From NCBI GenBank assembly GCA_014529385.2, contig CM043959.1:89195529-89259528 (forward strand): DNA of 64,000 nucleotides, in the 5' to 3' direction. The notes under the pieces were generated by a model that saw only the letters and a list, made by a program, of their open reading frames with translations, did no database searches and was not told the DNA's origin. The DNA comes from Adiantum capillus-veneris. Taxonomy: Eukaryota; Streptophyta; Polypodiopsida; Polypodiales; Pteridaceae. Below are positions 61,001 through 64,000 of the stretch, in pieces. Position 1 is the stretch's first letter. Each line of letters opens with the position of its first letter. The position numbers and the translations under genes were made by a program.

Positions 61001-61158
61001 ATTGGTGTAAAATTTGTCACAATTGTCAGGTAAATGGGAATAGAAGATTGATTTATGGTCCAAGGCAAATCGTGCTTGCAAATGGACCCTTTGAAAAGTG
61101 GGGCATTGATGCTATGGGTCCTCTGCCTAGGACAAAAAATGGTAAACTCTACATTTAG
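57982..61158 (+). CDS. pol: Pol: protease, RT, RNase H, second RNase H, integrase N-terminus
   Basis: 1058 codons. Protease near residues 65-170: LVDGGAQICIK (active site) and FILGRPWL. RT about 330-600: WVSPVVVTPKKNGKWRVCVD, FRVMPFGLTNAPATFQ and RVFIDDFCIYS (catalytic DD near residue 468). First RNase H about 600-740, whose first Asp is replaced (FFVSSSVGKETIGAVL). Second, archaeal-like RNase H about 750-885: LFFDGAF, NNESEYETLIHGL, VKGDVLLI and KQNKDADLLAQQA. Then the H2C2 zinc module (LHEEACGGHFS ... CKICHNC) and the start of the integrase core (KWGIDAMGPLP). The frame ends at TAG 61156-61158. Confidence 0.95.
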   Translation: MALYNLLEDMRGKGPDISWPQFLALCPQVRRDLTRAVSTRRKVKESVPVVKIAQAEMNEDITPVLDCYIKGRLVRKGLVDGGAQICIKTEGLMQRLGMHIHETPEIKVKMANNSKARCVGICKNVFVEAFGIKKAVDFYVMSTKGSGYPFILGRPWLMKMRALQDWESGKLICRNDNHKKVVFDMKEKRQEELHEESSQSETEEGWTDSPSEEESSGSITEEESSIEVMGVRFKPSNQENSCQGLEEVGPQENEGVQDEGMLEGMLSTTLTKDEREEFKCVLRKFPRLSAKDYTDVRGVDVVQHKIELKPKATPKAQKLRRLGVIKEQALLKEVRKLLAAGFIYPMENSEWVSPVVVTPKKNGKWRVCVDYRPLNEATKRDHFPLPFQDEILNEVAGHEKYTVCDGYSGYFQIGIALEDQLKTTFITPWGCYAFRVMPFGLTNAPATFQHFMNMVFQAFFGKSIRVFIDDFCIYSSKSLHLQRVEEGLKKLYDMGGQLNPDKCHIGEDEVIFLGHKVSYKGIEVDPSKAKALIELPSPKSLKEVISFIQKVKYMSRFIHLASELLHPLQKLTQQVEFAWSDELEEYFCNIKAILSELPTLMPPCWEYTFFVSSSVGKETIGAVLLQQDPYSTRMWPIYFASRVMNALERGYTEAELMMLSLMFAIRKFRSYLLPEPFVILTAENLFPWVSSQMNLSTRIPKWIMELQEFQYSFKVEDSVRAQLAGILTYRVHEKEIKVPEVKTLPLPPPKSIPNAFTLFFDGAFRRAIGKAGGGLVLLNPSGEVVMKEKFNLPSSASNNESEYETLIHGLKICIGNGIQRLMVKGDVLLIVKQILGIWACKNERLRAKVHTICRLFNQFEEVQLYHIPRKQNKDADLLAQQAIACVKKEVQVIMVAAAVKQPRYQGLESLAPIIGYILEGEFPPDFTKAQKRRLMKKASMYLFLEGSLYQRGKDKVCRRVPNIAKIPAILKGLHEEACGGHFSQELTVKKILLAGYVWPSLHVDVQHWCKICHNCQVNGNRRLIYGPRQIVLANGPFEKWGIDAMGPLPRTKNGKLYI

Positions 61159-61994
61159 TGGCTGTAGACTATATGACTAGGTGGGTGGAAGCACAAAGTG
61201 TGGCAAAGGTAAATGAGAGGACAGTGAGCAAATTCATCTACACTCACATTTGTTGTAGATTTGGCACACCTTTGGAGATTGTTTCTGATAATGGTCCAGG
61301 GTTTAGAAAGGGATTGCTCACAGAAGTCTGTAAAGAACTTCACATTCTACATCGTCACAATACACCCTACTATCCCCAATCAAATGGTTTGGTAGAAAAA
61401 GCTAATGGTGTCATTGCAGACATCATTAGAAAGATGGTGAAAAACAAGACAAAGTTGTGGGATGACTTCTTGGATGGTGCCTTGTGGGCGTATCGAACCA
61501 CATATAGGGAAGCCACAGAGTTCACACCATTTCACTTGGTCTATGGTCAAGAGGCTTTACAGCCAGTTGAGCTAAACATTCCAACAATGCGACTTCATGG
61601 CAAATCAACACAAGATGATCAAGAAGCATGGATGGATCGACTTCTTACCTTAGCTGAGCTTGAGTGGAAAAGAGAAGCAGCATACGAGTGCTATAAGAGG
61701 AAAGCCACACAGACAAAGGAGAAGCTTGACAAGAAACTGAAGGACAAAGGCATCAATGAAGGAGATCTTGTGCTAAGGTATGACAATCGACTCGATAATC
61801 GTTTTGATGCCAAATTTAAAACAAGATGGCAGGGGCCATACATAGTCAAGAAGGCTTTCAATTCAAGTTACTATCAACTTATAGACTTGAATGGGAAAGA
61901 GCACTCCAGGAAGGTAAACGACTATCTTGAAGCCTTACTTGAGTCGCCTTCTACCCAAGGATCTACCAGAGCAAAAGGCAACTATCTCATGTAA
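61158..61994 (+). CDS. pol: Integrase core and C-terminal domain (continuation of pol)
   Basis: Starting without ATG, the frame continues pol: VAVDYMTRWVEAQSVAKVNE, LEIVSDNGPGFRKG (second catalytic Asp), YYPQSNGLVEKANG (catalytic Glu), LWAYRTTYREATEFTPFHLV, and the C-terminal GDLVLRYDNRLDN ... KFKTRWQGPYIVKKAFNSSY. A T run that is one base short at about 61152-61155 separates it from the 57982-61158 frame. No chromodomain is seen, as expected for Tat-type elements. Confidence 0.93.
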   Translation: MAVDYMTRWVEAQSVAKVNERTVSKFIYTHICCRFGTPLEIVSDNGPGFRKGLLTEVCKELHILHRHNTPYYPQSNGLVEKANGVIADIIRKMVKNKTKLWDDFLDGALWAYRTTYREATEFTPFHLVYGQEALQPVELNIPTMRLHGKSTQDDQEAWMDRLLTLAELEWKREAAYECYKRKATQTKEKLDKKLKDKGINEGDLVLRYDNRLDNRFDAKFKTRWQGPYIVKKAFNSSYYQLIDLNGKEHSRKVNDYLEALLESPSTQGSTRAKGNYLM

Positions 61995-62130
61995 GTATTG
62001 TTCCATGAAGCATGAGTGTAACACAAACCAAAATTCCAAGGGGCCAAACAATGAAGATCTTGTCAAGGACTCTGAAGCACTCTCTTTGGAAAAGATTCTT
62101 TATGATGGTACATGAATATACCATCATCCT

Positions 62131-62143
62131 GGGGGAGGGCTAA
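62131..62143 (+). other. Polypurine tract
   Basis: GGGGGAGGGCTAA directly before the 3' LTR. The upstream 62000-62130 holds no gene. Confidence 0.8.
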
Positions 62144-64000
62144 TGATCGCCGTTTTTCGGCTCTCTGTAATTTCCATAGTGAGTTATCTCACCCTATCAA
62201 ATCACTCAAACACTGTGGTTACCCTCACCCTTTCACTGTATATAGGTGCGTGTGAGTTAGGGGACTTTTCCCATATCTCCTTACTGAAATAAAAAACCCT
62301 CAATTAGCTAGTCATTGGGCTTGTTGAGCCAAAAAAAATAAAAAAAATAAAAAATATAAGTATATTATGGGCCATGCGTACGTAAATATTTCTTTGTATA
62401 TAGGGCCTAAATAAAAGATTTTTTCATAATTATCTTGGTATTTATTTAAATATTTCTACTTAGGTGTGTGTTATTTATGCTCTGTACATTGCCTCACCAT
62501 TACCACAATTTTTCTTACCATTTTTCATACTCTTTATTCCATATAGAAATATTTTCATATAAGCTTCTCTTATATTTGGTGTAACTCCACCCCAACAAAA
62601 ATACAAAAAAACTAGTTTTATTTATGTGTATATTTTTTCACTATTGTGATTTTTCCCTTCCTACATCTATTTTGTTTTTTTTCTAAAAAATTAGAACACC
62701 AAAAATATTTATCTTTTTATGGTAGCCTCATAATGAGAGAGATTTCTTTTGACCCCTTTATATTTTTTCCACTTATATTATTTATATTTGACATGTACAT
62801 ATTTTTTAGACCCCTCAATATTTGATTTTCTTAGTTGTACTATTCACTTATATCATGATCTCAACAATATCTTCAATTATAGACCTACCAAATAAGGTCA
62901 AGGGTAGGTGGCATGCATACATGCACTATGGAGGGCTCACTCTTGGAGGTATTCAAAAGAATCATCCAAAGACGGACCCCACAAGGACCTTGTGCAGTGG
63001 AAAAAAACGATCGATTTTACTGAATTTTTAAAGTTCACTTGCTCTCTGAATTTGAAAAGGTGATACAAACAAAAGTTGTAGCTCGTGGGCTGAACTATTG
63101 CCTTAACTTTTTTCATAGTTTTTTGAGCTACGAGCTGTGAGCTATGATTTTATTAGTGGACCCCAGTTTTCCCATGCTATGCAGCCACACTCTCTCTTCC
63201 ACTTTATCATTTTCCTCTTTCACACACACTTCTCCACGCATCATCCCCACCTCTCTCACCACTCCTCTCTGCACCCTACTCACCTTCTCCTCAACCTTGA
63301 AGAATAAGAGAAACCATGGTGAACTCATACCTCCCACACACAATTCCATTCCAAAATTGACCACCTAGTCTCATTTTTCCTCCTCCAAATTACCCATATC
63401 TATAAAAAAAACCACAAAATTCAACCTCTTCTCTTAAAAGACAGCATCATGGTGGTTGATTACTCAGCTTCAATTACCTTGTCTCTCAAGGAAGTTCAAG
63501 AGTGGAGAAAAAATGTACCGTCAAAGCTAGTGGACCGTCAACAAGCATCAAAATTGGCCCTACTCAAGACACTTGGAGTATCAACCTTGTAAGAAATCCA
63601 CCTTTTCTTACCTCTTAAGAGTTTTTCTTCCTTATTTGTATCCTACATGGATACTCCCATTGTAAATATCCAATTACATTTGTAAATTAATACTAACTCT
63701 ACTAACACTAACCCACTATGAAAAGTCCTATCACCTCCATTTCTCTCCTCTCTCTTTCCCCACCAACTTCTTGATAATTCCAAGCAAAAGAAATTAGATA
63801 AATTGCTGAAAATATAACCCAACCATGGTTAGAGGAGTAACCCTAGCCTTCAAAATTGCTATAAAAGGAGGGTGTAGCTAGCACAAAAAAGGGGGGGAGA
63901 AGAAAGAGCACTATGCTATAGCTTGAGAAGCCAAGCTCAACCTCTTGAGAAGGAGCTCTTGAGTGGAATCTCATTGGCATTAGGCATATGTATGTGTTGT
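62144..64000 (+). repeat. 3' LTR of the Tat/Ogre-like element (partial)
   Basis: Collinear with 52509-54370, with scattered substitutions and very few indels. It contains the TATAAAAG box at 63860. It runs off the window end, so the outer target duplication (GACGG expected from 52504-52508) cannot be tested. Confidence 0.92.

Larger units (their letters stand above)
52509..64000 (+). mobile_element. Tat/Ogre-like Ty3/gypsy element with accessory leader ORFs, 3' LTR cut by window end
   Basis: The 5' LTR begins TGATAGCCGTTTT at 52509 and the 3' LTR begins TGATCGCCGTTTT at 62144. The two are very similar over the 1.86 kb that can be compared. Internal order: candidate primer site, four small ORFs, gag, protease, reverse transcriptase, RNase H, a second RNase H, integrase, polypurine tract. 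The second RNase H and ORFs upstream of gag are known features of the Tat/Ogre group. One frameshift in pol at about 61155 is the only break seen in gag-pol. Confidence 0.93.

Overview
This window looks like intergenic DNA from a large land-plant nuclear genome. I base this on the plant-type retroelements (Ty3/gypsy with plant-style gag, a Tat/Ogre-like Ty3 with a second RNase H, a Ty1/copia primed by initiator tRNA-Met, L1 and other LINEs), GT-AG introns, AT-rich spacers and very long dinucleotide tracts. A DNA-methyltransferase gene with a ParB-like domain and a plant-type FCP1-like fragment make a fern, lycophyte or bryophyte more likely than a flowering plant; this is inference. I found no tRNA, rRNA or CRISPR, and no clearly intact host gene.

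Layout. 1-7200: minus-strand Ty3/gypsy element (A), cut by the window edge in its reverse transcriptase, with a tRNA-Asp-type primer site at 6692-6709. 7200-10600: low-information DNA with a frameshifted FCP1-like phosphatase relic (9131-9670). 10600-11290: minus-strand Ty3 integrase tail. 11355-17200: plus-strand decayed Ty3/gypsy (B) with two successive integrase zinc modules. 17261-18068: a solo LTR with a perfect 5-bp target duplication. 18275-21470: minus-strand LINE. 21470-24200: repeat-rich DNA with an unrecognised coiled-coil protein. 25041-26273 and 35334-37230: the two halves of one minus-strand L1, split by a 9.05-kb insertion. That insertion holds a 151-bp tandem array and a nested, TSD-flanked copia element (29501-34676). 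37922-44265: minus-strand LTR element with gag remnants only. 44266-47340: microsatellites and an unrecognised broken gene. 47472-51777: minus-strand intron-containing ParB-like/DNA-methyltransferase gene with several stops. 52037-52440: GT/CA tract. 52509-64000: young plus-strand Tat/Ogre-like Ty3 element, running off the end in its 3' LTR.

The two most interesting items are the methyltransferase gene, whose 11 exons I assembled from splice signals and reading phase, and the Tat/Ogre-like element. The latter carries two tandemly duplicated pairs of accessory reading frames between primer site and gag, and a second RNase H in pol. Nearly every other coding stretch is retroelement protein in some stage of decay; several of the nonsense codons look like C-to-T changes, as expected for methylated, silenced DNA.
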